From an uncultured Bacteroidaceae bacterium (GTDB lineage Bacteria; Bacteroidota; Bacteroidia; Bacteroidales; Bacteroidaceae): a stretch of 64,000 nt of DNA. Made by a program: the position numbers and the translations under genes. This document shows, in pieces, positions 33,986 through 42,416 of the stretch (positions within the stretch are counted from its first letter, which is position 1; each line of letters starts with the position of its first letter). The stretch is from contig CAKQYA010000009.1 in NCBI GenBank assembly GCA_934293005.1, positions 1 through 64,000 on the forward strand. The letters are read 5' to 3'. Under the pieces are notes generated by a model. That model was not told where the DNA came from. It did no database searches and saw only the letters and a list, made by a program, of their open reading frames with translations.

Positions 33986-35047
33986 ATGGCACGCAACCTA
34001 TTGTCAAATATCAACTCAGCTTATATTCAGGCAGCCAACCATCTAAGGCCACATACCCGCAAGAAGAAAATTGTAGCATACGTGGAATCGTATGATGACA
34101 TATTCTTCTGGCGAAGCGTGCTGAGTGACTTCGAAGATGACCATACCGAATTCGAGGTGATGCTTCCAAGCAAGAGCAACCTCAACCGCGGCAAGAAGAC
34201 AGCCATGATGAACAAGCTTGGCGAATCATTGGGCGAATTCATGATAGCCTGCGTAGATGCTGACCTCGACTACCTTCTTCAAGCTCACACCCCCAGTTCG
34301 GCAAAGATGCTCAGCAACCCTTATGTGGTGCACACCTATGTCTATGCCATAGAAAACTATCTGTGCTACTCCAAGAGCCTGCACAACATATGTGTGATGG
34401 CCACACTTAATGATCGACGTCTCTTCGACTTCGAGAGTTACCTGCGCGAGTATTCCGAAATAATATACGAACTGTTCGTGTGGCTCATCTGGCTGCATCG
34501 CCAAGGAAGATTCAACGACATGCCGCTCAACACTTTCAACAACATAACATCAGTCGACCAACTTAACATATACAAGCCCGACTATGCTCTGGAGCGTCTG
34601 CGCCGCAGCGTCAACCGCAAACTGGCATGGCTTCAGCAACATGTGAAAGAGGCAAAAGGCAAGCTGGGCACGCTCAAGGAAGAACTTGCCCAGCTTGGTG
34701 TGAACAATGATAATACATATCTATTTATACAAGGCCACCATCTGATGGAAAATGTCGTAGATGCTGCCATGACACCGGTTTGCACTATCCTGCGTCGTGA
34801 GCGCGAGAAAGAAATCAAGCGTCTGGCAGCAGGCAACAACCAGCAGATGGACAACGAACTGTCATGCTATTCACACAGCCAGTTCACGCCGGCTCAGATG
34901 ATACGCCGCAACACGCTATACAAAGACTGCGAGATGTACGTCCACCTGAAAAAGCATCTGGAACAGGTGCTCAAAGGCAGCAAAACAGATGAAACATCAA
35001 GGTTCTATGATCCTGTATTTGCCGCTCAGGTGCATGAAAGCGAATAG
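33986..35047 (+). CDS. DUF4435 (TOPRIM-like) protein, putative effector nuclease
   Basis: 353 residues. N-terminal VAYVESYDDIFFWRSVL gives the TOPRIM Glu, and IACVDADLDYLL the DxD-type acidic motif; both are the DUF4435 signature. AIENYLCYSKSLHNIC is the typical 'ENY' element of the family. A helical, charged middle (~215-245) and a basic C-terminus follow. In PARIS, AriB of this family is released by the ATPase when it senses a phage anti-restriction protein and then cuts host tRNA. Whether this pair defends or does housekeeping is unknown. Its last 51 bp overlap the convergent GH8 gene. Confidence 0.82.
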   Translation: MARNLLSNINSAYIQAANHLRPHTRKKKIVAYVESYDDIFFWRSVLSDFEDDHTEFEVMLPSKSNLNRGKKTAMMNKLGESLGEFMIACVDADLDYLLQAHTPSSAKMLSNPYVVHTYVYAIENYLCYSKSLHNICVMATLNDRRLFDFESYLREYSEIIYELFVWLIWLHRQGRFNDMPLNTFNNITSVDQLNIYKPDYALERLRRSVNRKLAWLQQHVKEAKGKLGTLKEELAQLGVNNDNTYLFIQGHHLMENVVDAAMTPVCTILRREREKEIKRLAAGNNQQMDNELSCYSHSQFTPAQMIRRNTLYKDCEMYVHLKKHLEQVLKGSKTDETSRFYDPVFAAQVHESE

Positions 35048-36313
35048 GCGAAGCAGCCCATCATAGTAAGCATCGAAATAACCGTCCTCAAACGGCACAT
35101 GCTTAGCATTCCAAAGAGCATCGACAAATTCCTTGCTTTTGGCATGGCTGCACATCATCGATGCCGCAGCAGTAGTGGCTACAAGACCTATGGAATGGCG
35201 CAGTTTCTTGAAGCCGCCTGCTTGAAGTATCTCTCCTTCGTCGGGCAACGTTCCGTCAACTCTATACTGGTCCTTAAAACTGTCCACTCCCTGCGAATAA
35301 AAGAAATTCTGTATCTTCTCTCCATAACTGCGCTGCCATTCTCCGTCAGCGCAACTCCACTCATAATCGAGAGCTATATTCATAGGCACGCGCCAAGAGT
35401 CGTAGCGGAAGTTGTTTGAGCCATTGCGGCGGCCCATGAACGATCCCATCTCACCGCCATCATATTGGCACATGTCAGCGTTTAGCCCTGTCTTCTCGTT
35501 GATTGCTTTATGAAGAAAAGCCCTCGATGCCTCCGCACACTCCTTCCAATACTCGCTTTGTCCATCATCTGCCCACTTGCTCCAAACCTCATAAAAGGCC
35601 GGTATGTGATATGAAGGGTCTGTGTAAGTAGCTCCAAATCCATCAGGCGTGAACGTGATGAGCTTGGTGTCAGGATCTATAAGACATGCCTTCTTATTTT
35701 CTTTCTTCTGCATTGGCATGTCAGCGCTATCGTCTTTGGCCGAAACATCCCAATACATTCCCATGCAGGCATTAAGTATGTGCTGCGCTTCTGCCTTGTA
35801 GTTTATGCCTGTGTCGTTTCCCCAGCGGTTGGAGGCAAAGATTAGCGCAGTGATAAAATACAGTTCGCCATCCGATGCGGAGCCATGCGAATTTTTAGTG
35901 CCGTCGGTCTTGCAGCTCCATGCAAAGTATCCATTGCGCTGTCCGCCTTGATGCTGCATATATTTCTTGCTCCAGCGCCACAAGCGGTCAAATATGTCTT
36001 TCTTGTCAAACTGCACTGCTATCATCATGCCATACGACATTCCCTCAGTGCGGACATCATGATTCTTTATGTCCGACACATAGCCTAAAGAATCGCCAAC
36101 CTCGAAATAGACTTTGTTTGGACCATAGAACACATCATTGAAGACTTCATACACTTTTGCATCAACATCTTTTTTGCCATAGCCCATCTCCACAAATAAA
36201 TTACGGTACTTTCCTGTTTCGAATGCTCCCTTAGTCCATGGAGCATACGACTGCGCCTTGATGCCAACTGCCGTCAGCACCAGCACACACAATAATATCA
36301 ACGTTCGTTTCAT
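34997..36313 (-). CDS. glycoside hydrolase family 8 (xylanase / exo-oligoxylanase type)
   Basis: 438 residues from the ATG at 36313; a further in-frame ATG at 36346 adds MNTYLPNHFII, the family B repeat, so is rejected. Signal peptide LILLCVLVLTAVGIKAQ. GH8 landmarks are HDVRTEGMSYGMMIAVQ with the general-acid Glu (~residue 90), WSCKTDGTKNSHGSASDGEL with the Asp (~144), and NNFRYDSWRVPMNIALDYEW. Such Bacteroidetes enzymes resemble reducing-end xylose-releasing exo-oligoxylanase more than GH8 cellulases. The 3' end overlaps the DUF4435 gene by 51 bp, tail to tail. Confidence 0.9.
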   Translation of the reverse strand: MKRTLILLCVLVLTAVGIKAQSYAPWTKGAFETGKYRNLFVEMGYGKKDVDAKVYEVFNDVFYGPNKVYFEVGDSLGYVSDIKNHDVRTEGMSYGMMIAVQFDKKDIFDRLWRWSKKYMQHQGGQRNGYFAWSCKTDGTKNSHGSASDGELYFITALIFASNRWGNDTGINYKAEAQHILNACMGMYWDVSAKDDSADMPMQKKENKKACLIDPDTKLITFTPDGFGATYTDPSYHIPAFYEVWSKWADDGQSEYWKECAEASRAFLHKAINEKTGLNADMCQYDGGEMGSFMGRRNGSNNFRYDSWRVPMNIALDYEWSCADGEWQRSYGEKIQNFFYSQGVDSFKDQYRVDGTLPDEGEILQAGGFKKLRHSIGLVATTAAASMMCSHAKSKEFVDALWNAKHVPFEDGYFDAYYDGLLRLFAFMHLSGKYRIIEP

Positions 36314-36330
36314 AATAATAAAATGATTAG

Positions 36331-36362
36331 GTAAGTAGGTGTTCAAAATATTTTATAATATC
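36331..36362. repeat. family B repeat arm
   Basis: TAAGTAGGTGTTCAAAATA followed by TTTTATAATAT, 18 bp upstream of the GH8 start; the opposite arm is not visible. Confidence 0.7.
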
Positions 36363-36495
36363 TAACAATAATTCGTTAAAAAACATACGAATGAATATCC
36401 TTCGTAGCTTGATGTAATAAGCAGATAAAAATAATTAGAATCACCATTCACACAACATTTATAATAATCGTCATTCGGAATGGTTAATAGTTTGA

Positions 36496-36548
36496 CAATA
36501 GCTTCCAGATGCAACAGCACTACAAATGCATGCATCTGGAAGCTATTG
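36496..36548 (-). terminator. terminator after the GH51 gene
   Basis: Perfect 18-bp arms CAATAGCTTCCAGATGCA and its complement around a 17-nt loop. Confidence 0.75.
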
Positions 36549-36653
36549 ATATTAGATAACACTTTTCACAAGCAGACATCCTGACATATTATCCAACAAC
36601 TCTTTTGTGTCGTCTTCAAAAAACATCAAGCATGTCTCATATTATGCAGACAA

Positions 36654-38630
36654 TTACAATTTGACTCTGATGACAGAGCATGAATATGGCTCCACAGAAA
36701 GAGTCATCTTCTTGCTCATCTTGATGTCCTTAGTCACAGGAGCCACAGGCTGAGCGTCGAAATAATTCTGCTGCTCAGGCTGACCGCTCATAGTGGTTAT
36801 TGTAGCTTTTGACTTAATCTTAAAGCGGCTCAAGTCTATGCTGGCATCCTTTGCCTCGCCCGCTGCATTGACAAGCTTGATGTAAAGTTCACGCTTTTCG
36901 GTGTTGAGCACACATGAAGTGCCCTGGTATTTGTCACCACCCTTGATTGTGGCCACATCACCATAATAATAGTTGCCTGCTGTAGTGCCGAACATCTGCT
37001 GCACATAGTAGCTGCAAGTGAGAATCACATTGCTATTGTCAAAATAGATGAGGTCTGGATTCCAGCTCTCGTGATGTTTCTTTGCGAAGAGCGGAGCATA
37101 ACTTGTCATAGCCACAACATCTCCGTTGCGCTCAACGCCAAGGAGATAAAGAGCCTCAGCCAAAGCATCCTGCAACTTACGGTCTTTTGCCGCATATTCG
37201 CCGAGATAAACCTTTGTCTTGCGGTCACGTGGGTAGTTGTCGTAATTAGCCTGGTTGTTGATGAAATATTCCTTTGGCTCATAGTAATGCTCATCAAGGA
37301 TAGCAAGGTCGGTCTCCTCTGCTATTCTCCATCCATTGTCAAAGTCGGGGTTGCCCTTGTGCGAACCAGGTCCGGCAGTTCCCACGATGATAATCTCCGG
37401 GTGCTTCTTGCGAACAATATTATATATATACTTGAATCGTTCCTCAAATTCAGGAGTAATCTTCTCCTCATTGCCTATGCCGAGATACTTAAGTCCGAAA
37501 GGTTTCGGATGGCCAGCCTCCGCACGCTTCTTGCCCCATGTGGTATTGACATCGCCATTAGCCCACTCGATAAGGTCGAGAGCGTCCTGAACCCACTCAT
37601 CCATCTCACTCATTGGCACAGCGTCCTGAGCCTGTGTTCTCATGCCCCAGCCGCCATTTGTGCCCTGGCAGCTCACGCCGCAAGGCAAGATAGGCAGAGC
37701 ATCCATGCCAAGATCCTCACAAAGCTGGAAATACTCATAATAGCCCAATCCCATAGACTGGTGATAGCCCCACGTGTTTTTCAACCCACGACGCTGTTCC
37801 TTCGGACCAATAGTGGTTTTCCAACGATAAGTGTCCCAGAAGCCATCGCCGCCTCCATGGATGACACATCCTCCGGGGAAGCGCATGAACTTAGGTTCGA
37901 GTCCCTTCAGAGCCTCAACCATGTCTTTGCGCAGACCATGCCCATTGTACGTGTCCTGTGGCATGAGCGACACCATGTCCACGTCCACATCTCCTGTAGT
38001 GAGACAGAGCACCTGCAGGTTTGCATGCTCACAGTCAGCATTTGATGTTATTTCTGCCGTATATTTCTTCCAGTCCTTGCTGTCGGCTGTAATAGTGGCC
38101 TCACCAAGCACAGCATCCTTCTCTCCCACAAGCACAATGCGCATGTCCTTGTTCTTGGCATCCACATTGCGAAGGAACACCGAGAAGTCATACTTAGCTC
38201 CTGCCTTGACAGCTATGCCGTCGAAGCCATCATTGCGCATGCCCACACCGGTCCATCCGTTGAAGTCGTAGTAGTGTCCCACTCGCTCTATATGCAGGCG
38301 CATATATGTAGGGTTGTTCTCATGTATTGGATTTGCCATCATCGGAGTGATGTATCCAAGAGAATGGCCTGGGCGCATGAAACGCCATGCGGTGCCAGCA
38401 CCCCATCCGTCACGCTCTGTAGGGTTATACTCAAACGAGCCATTCTGAACGAGCTCTGCATAGAGTCCGCCATCGGCCGAATAACTGATATCCTCAAAGA
38501 AGATACCAATCAAATCCTTACTGATTTCCTTACCTCCAATAGGTGCTTTCATCTTTTGGGCCGACATGTTGAGCGGTGAGCCCAAAGTGGCCGCAAGCGC
38601 AACGGCCTGCAATGTGTTGATTAGTTTCAT
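36654..38630 (-). CDS. secreted GH51 alpha-L-arabinofuranosidase
   Basis: 658 residues. Signal peptide ends near NMSAQ. An N-terminal region with GIFFEDISYSADGGLYAELV (the start of the GH51 fold) is followed by a CBM-like insert (~110-225). The TIM barrel has FMRFPGGCVIHGGG, the acid/base Glu in YLGIGNEEK (~residue 385) and the nucleophile in VYLGEYAAK (~residue 476). A C-terminal beta-sandwich follows. It removes arabinose side chains from arabinoxylan or arabinan. It lies between the GH8 and BNR genes on the same strand but has its own promoter, so the three are neighbours rather than one operon. Confidence 0.94.
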   Translation of the reverse strand: MKLINTLQAVALAATLGSPLNMSAQKMKAPIGGKEISKDLIGIFFEDISYSADGGLYAELVQNGSFEYNPTERDGWGAGTAWRFMRPGHSLGYITPMMANPIHENNPTYMRLHIERVGHYYDFNGWTGVGMRNDGFDGIAVKAGAKYDFSVFLRNVDAKNKDMRIVLVGEKDAVLGEATITADSKDWKKYTAEITSNADCEHANLQVLCLTTGDVDVDMVSLMPQDTYNGHGLRKDMVEALKGLEPKFMRFPGGCVIHGGGDGFWDTYRWKTTIGPKEQRRGLKNTWGYHQSMGLGYYEYFQLCEDLGMDALPILPCGVSCQGTNGGWGMRTQAQDAVPMSEMDEWVQDALDLIEWANGDVNTTWGKKRAEAGHPKPFGLKYLGIGNEEKITPEFEERFKYIYNIVRKKHPEIIIVGTAGPGSHKGNPDFDNGWRIAEETDLAILDEHYYEPKEYFINNQANYDNYPRDRKTKVYLGEYAAKDRKLQDALAEALYLLGVERNGDVVAMTSYAPLFAKKHHESWNPDLIYFDNSNVILTCSYYVQQMFGTTAGNYYYGDVATIKGGDKYQGTSCVLNTEKRELYIKLVNAAGEAKDASIDLSRFKIKSKATITTMSGQPEQQNYFDAQPVAPVTKDIKMSKKMTLSVEPYSCSVIRVKL

Positions 38631-38665
38631 GTAGTTTTAGGTATATTTGTGAAAATAAAATGTTG

Positions 38666-38673
38666 CAAAGATA
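38666..38673 (-). promoter_or_regulatory. -7 promoter box for the GH51 gene
   Basis: TATCTTTG on the minus strand, 36 bp before the start; a TTGG lies 18 bp further upstream as a possible -33. Confidence 0.6.
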
Positions 38674-38751
38674 GAAGTTTTTTCGTCATTCCAACTATCT
38701 TTGCAACAAAAACACATCATTTGGCGACTGAGCCTGTGTTATATTCAATTA

Positions 38752-40515
38752 TTATGTCGACTTTTGCATTACCACCTTTACATTGCCTGCCAGCTTCACG
38801 TCCGGCTTTTCTTTAGCCTTTTTAACGCATGGCACCTTAATATCAACCATGCCATTGCGCCACACAGTGAGATATTCACCATCAAGACTCATGGATAGTC
38901 TGAAAGCAGGAAGCTTAGTCTTGCTGTACCACCTGCCATCTGTAGTTGCATTGTTCTCCGTAGCCCAACTGTCGGCCGTGCCCAGCACATTCTGCCCCTT
39001 GAATGTCACTCCGTCTATTTTCACATAAGGATACTGATCTGCATCCACTCCATAGACAATGCCATTGCTCAGGCGCACGAGTTCACCCTCATAACTGTCC
39101 TTGTCGACAAGCACATTCATGTCCATCACCACATTCTTCCTATTCCAATCCATCTTAGGCAGACGACTGTCAATCATGATGGTTGTAGGGTAAGCATTCT
39201 TATACCTTGTGTTGACTATCCAATAATAATATTTGCCATTCATCCAAGCCAAACGATACTTTCCCTTGCGGGTGCCTTCTATGACGAACGGACGGGAATT
39301 GTTTTCCTTCGAATTGCGAGTGACCTGCTCTGAGGCAACCACCTTTGAGCCGTCATCGCTCATGGTATATTTCACTATCTCATACACACCGTCCACAGGC
39401 ACCGAGCAATACACATCATTCACATTGTCACGGTCGATGGCCATGCCGCCAGAATAGCATCTTTCCGTAGTTGGGGTCTGATGGAAATGCCCTCCTCCGT
39501 TGGCTATGAATGCGGCATGCCATCCCTTGCCATCCCATGTGGCATAATAATAATCGTGTGAATCCTTCTCCTTGTTTATCTTCGTCAAGCTTATTATAGG
39601 GAATGCAGACTTCTTGTCTATAGCAATATTCCAAAGCCAGTCGCGGCGGTCGTCCGTCCTGTCCACCACTGTGGCTGGATAAGCCTTCGCATATTCATCG
39701 TTGCGCCTCACCTTGAAAGGTCCATCCTTCACATTGCTCAACTTATTGCCATTGATGTCGTACAGGCATCTGTCGTTGATGTCAAAAATGTTATAATACA
39801 ACCAATTGGGGTATTCATTGTCAGGATGTCCTGTGGTGTATGCAAGTCCAATCTTGTCCTTGCCATTGCTCACATACTTTGCGTATGGGCGAGCTCCAGA
39901 CGACTGCACCATCTGGTAAGGGCCCCAAGTGAACTTGATATTGTCGTCATTGTCGGGCATACTCATCTGAGCCACCGTAGGATGCCAGCCAATGCCTCGC
40001 CAGCACATATATATATGATTGGGATCATCACTAAGGATAAATGGATTTGGATAAGTGGTGTTGTTTGCTGTGGCCAGCCGTTTCTCTTCGCCAAGACATG
40101 TGATGTCTCCTGGTCTGCGGCTGATGCGGTAATAGAAACAAGGCTCATCCGTGTGGCGAGAATAGATAATCATCACACGCCCGTCAGGCAATACGAGAAA
40201 CGAAGGATTGTCATGATCGTCTGGCTGAAACCACGAGCGCACCAGCACCTCAGCCCGCTTATTCCTCTTATGGTCTATCTGCATGGCCTTAATGCTGCCA
40301 TGATAGTCAATATAGCCAATATAAGTGGCGTCGATCTTTCCATCCTTGCTCTCATAGTGAAGAGCACGAGGATCGGCAAACCAGCACCAAGCACCTTCTG
40401 CAAGTTGGCCATCTGTGCCAACACTGTAGCCAGAGAAAGCTTTCTTCCCTTGCGCAAAGGCAAGTCCGGCCATCGCCATGGCCATGATGGCGACAAGTAA
40501 CAGTTTCTTTGTCAT
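38752..40515 (-). CDS. secreted BNR_4-type beta-propeller protein, probable glycan-active enzyme
   Basis: 587 residues. Signal peptide LLLVAIMAMAMAGLAFAQ. AEGAWCWFADPRALHYES and NPSFLVLPDGRVMIIYSRH are typical of the BNR_4 propeller family found in polysaccharide loci; further blades carry NTTYPNPFIL, GHFHQTPTTERCYSGGMAID and SRPFVIEG. Catalytic residues are not identified here; members are annotated as hypothetical or as lyase/hydrolase-like. It sits directly upstream of GH51 on the same strand with its own promoter. A role in arabinoxylan breakdown is suggested only by position. Confidence 0.7.
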   Translation of the reverse strand: MTKKLLLVAIMAMAMAGLAFAQGKKAFSGYSVGTDGQLAEGAWCWFADPRALHYESKDGKIDATYIGYIDYHGSIKAMQIDHKRNKRAEVLVRSWFQPDDHDNPSFLVLPDGRVMIIYSRHTDEPCFYYRISRRPGDITCLGEEKRLATANNTTYPNPFILSDDPNHIYMCWRGIGWHPTVAQMSMPDNDDNIKFTWGPYQMVQSSGARPYAKYVSNGKDKIGLAYTTGHPDNEYPNWLYYNIFDINDRCLYDINGNKLSNVKDGPFKVRRNDEYAKAYPATVVDRTDDRRDWLWNIAIDKKSAFPIISLTKINKEKDSHDYYYATWDGKGWHAAFIANGGGHFHQTPTTERCYSGGMAIDRDNVNDVYCSVPVDGVYEIVKYTMSDDGSKVVASEQVTRNSKENNSRPFVIEGTRKGKYRLAWMNGKYYYWIVNTRYKNAYPTTIMIDSRLPKMDWNRKNVVMDMNVLVDKDSYEGELVRLSNGIVYGVDADQYPYVKIDGVTFKGQNVLGTADSWATENNATTDGRWYSKTKLPAFRLSMSLDGEYLTVWRNGMVDIKVPCVKKAKEKPDVKLAGNVKVVMQKST

Positions 40516-40568
40516 AGATAAGTTGTTATAAGTTAGTTATGTTTGTTTATAATAGAACAATGTCAATG

Positions 40569-40576
40569 CAAAGATA
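40569..40576 (-). promoter_or_regulatory. -7 promoter box for the BNR gene
   Basis: TATCTTTG on the minus strand, 54 bp before the start. Confidence 0.55.
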
Positions 40577-40629
40577 TGAAAAAAAAGAAAAAGAGCATCT
40601 AACAAAGCCTGCAAATGGCAGAAAATGCC

Positions 40630-40637
40630 TAACTTTG
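40630..40637 (+). promoter_or_regulatory. -7 promoter box for the PaaI-type gene
   Basis: TAACTTTG, 26 bp before the start, divergent from the BNR promoter. Confidence 0.6.
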
Positions 40638-40662
40638 TAGTTGAAATAAACACAACGGCACA

Positions 40663-41076
40663 ATGACACTACTTGAAAGACTTAATAATGGCGACCGCTT
40701 TGCCTCAAGCATCGGAGCACATCTGACAGAGGTGAAGGAAGGAAGCGCCAAGGCCAAACTCACAGTGGAAGAGCGGCACCTTAATGGTGGCGGCGTATGC
40801 CAAGGCGGTGCGATATACACCCTTGCCGACCTTGCCTTCGCCGCCGTGACCAACAGCCATGGCATCCTGTCTCTTGGCATCTCAAACACCATCACCTTTC
40901 TCAAAGCAGCACAATTAGGCGACACCATCACAGCCGAATGCACCGAACTGCTCAACCACCACAAACTGCCCTACTGCGACATAAAAATAACAAACCAGCA
41001 CGGTGAACTCCTTGCAGTGATGACAGGACTTGCCTACCGCATGAAAAAGGATTTTCCTTTCGATTCACTGATGTGA
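40663..41076 (+). CDS. PaaI-family hotdog thioesterase
   Basis: 137 residues. NGGGVCQGGAIYTLADLAFA is the PaaI/YbgC hotdog signature with the catalytic Asp in the long central helix; GISNTITFLKAAQLGDTI follows as in the family. It hydrolyses acyl- or aryl-CoA thioesters in the cytosol; the natural substrate is unknown. It is followed at 96 bp by the PHP phosphatase on the same strand with a hairpin between them. Confidence 0.88.
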   Translation: MTLLERLNNGDRFASSIGAHLTEVKEGSAKAKLTVEERHLNGGGVCQGGAIYTLADLAFAAVTNSHGILSLGISNTITFLKAAQLGDTITAECTELLNHHKLPYCDIKITNQHGELLAVMTGLAYRMKKDFPFDSLM

Positions 41077-41104
41077 CACCTTAATTGTATTATACACAGA
41101 CTGC

Positions 41105-41151
41105 ATGATATGCAATCCGACAAAAGCACATGCTTATAAACGGCATATCAT
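41105..41151 (+). terminator. weak hairpin between thioesterase and PHP genes
   Basis: ATGATATGC / GCATATCAT around 29 nt, without a T-run. May be attenuating or incidental. Confidence 0.3.
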
Positions 41152-41172
41152 CATACATACAACACATCTAAT

Positions 41173-41895
41173 ATGATTGACATAAAACTTGACGTGCACA
41201 CCCACACCCTTGTGTCGGGACACGCCTTCTGCACACTCAAGGAAATGGTTGACGAAGCCTGCCGCCACAACCTCACACTCTTCGGAGTGACAGAACATGG
41301 CCCTGCTATACCAGGCACATGCTCCCCCATATATTTCCGCAACCAATACGTGGTGCCGCGGCAATATGGCAACACAACGTTGCTCATGGGAGCCGAATTG
41401 AACATCATCGACTATGAAGGCAACCTTGACATAACCGATGAAGCGACACTGCGATGCATGGATCACGTAATAGCCGGCCTCCACCTTCTTTGCTACGCCG
41501 ATGGCACCAAACAGCAAAACACCTCCGCCATCATTGGAGCCATAGAGAACCCAAGGGTAAACATCATCTCCCATCCATGCGACGGGACAGCTTCACACCT
41601 TGACCTTGAAGCCATAGTGCTTGCAGCTAAACAGCACAACACTTTGCTTGAGTTAAACAGCAGTTCACTAAACCCATCACGAGGCAAACACCTTGCGCAT
41701 CCTATGTTTGTTGAAATGCTACAGCTATGCAAGAAGCATAGCGTGAATATCATCCTCGGAAGCGATGCACACCATTCTGCCGCTATATGCGACTACCATC
41801 ATGCCCTTCCGCTGCTTAAGGAAACCGACTTTCCCGATTCACTTATCATCAATGACAAGCCGGCGGAATTTCTCCAAATGATAGGCAAAAGATGA
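41173..41895 (+). CDS. PHP-domain phosphatase (YcdX-like)
   Basis: 240 residues. The PHP metal motifs are complete: DVHTHTLVSGHAF, GVTEHGPAIPG, GAELNIID, HVIAGLHLLCYADG, ISHPCDG and LGSDAHHSA. The layout matches the YcdX/YtvI phosphatase group with a trinuclear zinc site. The substrate is unknown. No promoter is evident, so it is probably read through from the thioesterase gene. Two tRNA-Phe genes follow from their own promoter. Confidence 0.9.
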   Translation: MIDIKLDVHTHTLVSGHAFCTLKEMVDEACRHNLTLFGVTEHGPAIPGTCSPIYFRNQYVVPRQYGNTTLLMGAELNIIDYEGNLDITDEATLRCMDHVIAGLHLLCYADGTKQQNTSAIIGAIENPRVNIISHPCDGTASHLDLEAIVLAAKQHNTLLELNSSSLNPSRGKHLAHPMFVEMLQLCKKHSVNIILGSDAHHSAAICDYHHALPLLKETDFPDSLIINDKPAEFLQMIGKR

Positions 41896-41954
41896 ACAAA
41901 ATGCACATAAGCAGAATTTTTTGCCACTTCGTGCTAAAAAAAGGCACCAATTAT

Positions 41955-41985
41955 TTTGCCATTTGAAAAAAAGTGTCTACCTTTG
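41955..41985 (+). promoter_or_regulatory. tRNA-Phe promoter
   Basis: TTTG (41955-41958), 19 bp, TACCTTTG (41978-41985), followed by CACTCGCAAA as at the other tRNA promoters. Confidence 0.8.
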
Positions 41986-42009
41986 CACTCGCAAAACGAA
42001 ATCAGAGAC

Positions 42010-42082
42010 GGTGCCATAGCTCAGTTGGTAGAGCATCGGACTGAAAATCCGTGTGTCCCCGGTTCGAATCCTGGTGGTACCA
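42010..42082 (+). tRNA. tRNA-Phe (GAA), copy 1
   Basis: 73 nt. Acceptor GGTGCCA / TGGTACC, anticodon loop CTGAAAA, T-loop GGTTCGAATCC, discriminator A, no encoded CCA. Identical to the copy 123 bp downstream. Confidence 0.95.
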
Positions 42083-42132
42083 CTCTCACGATTCCGTCAT
42101 AAACAGGCAACGGGCAACAGTTGCCAAACAAT

Positions 42133-42205
42133 GGTGCCATAGCTCAGTTGGTAGAGCATCGGACTGAAAATCCGTGTGTCCCCGGTTCGAATCCTGGTGG
42201 TACCA
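42133..42205 (+). tRNA. tRNA-Phe (GAA), copy 2
   Basis: 73 nt, identical to copy 1. The 50-nt spacer has no promoter, so both are probably one transcript ending at the terminator immediately after. Confidence 0.95.
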
Positions 42206-42242
42206 CAAAAAGAGGAAGTGATGTGATCACTTCCTCTTTTTT
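42206..42242 (+). terminator. terminator after the tRNA-Phe pair
   Basis: AAAAAGAGGAAGTGAT / ATCACTTCCTCTTTTTT around 3 nt, ending in a T-run. Confidence 0.9.
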
Positions 42243-42317
42243 AGTTTCATGTTCCCTCATAAAAGGTCTGCCAATTTTGGGTTACTGTCACACTTCATCT
42301 CACAATGAAGAAAAAAA

Positions 42318-42353
42318 GCAGATTATCATGCCATTATTGACAAGATAACCTGC
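42318..42353 (-). terminator. terminator after the SDR-uxuA genes
   Basis: On the minus strand GCAGGTTATC / GATAATCTGC (one wobble) around 16 nt, followed by TTTTTTT. Confidence 0.75.
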
Positions 42354-42416
42354 TGATAACTTAACAATTTGCAGAAAGCATGCCCTTCCGCTCACGGTTA
42401 TAGAAGATGCCGAAAA

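Larger units (their letters stand above)
36314..36653. other. gene-free stretch between GH8 and GH51 genes
   Basis: 340 bp, AT-rich. It holds a family B arm next to the GH8 start and the GH51 terminator. No promoter for GH8 with a clear TAnnTTTG was found. No gene seen. Confidence 0.5.

Noticed and set aside
37071..38045. 324-codon open frame opposite the GH51 gene
   Set aside because: Antisense to conserved GH51 barrel sequence; no family features of its own.
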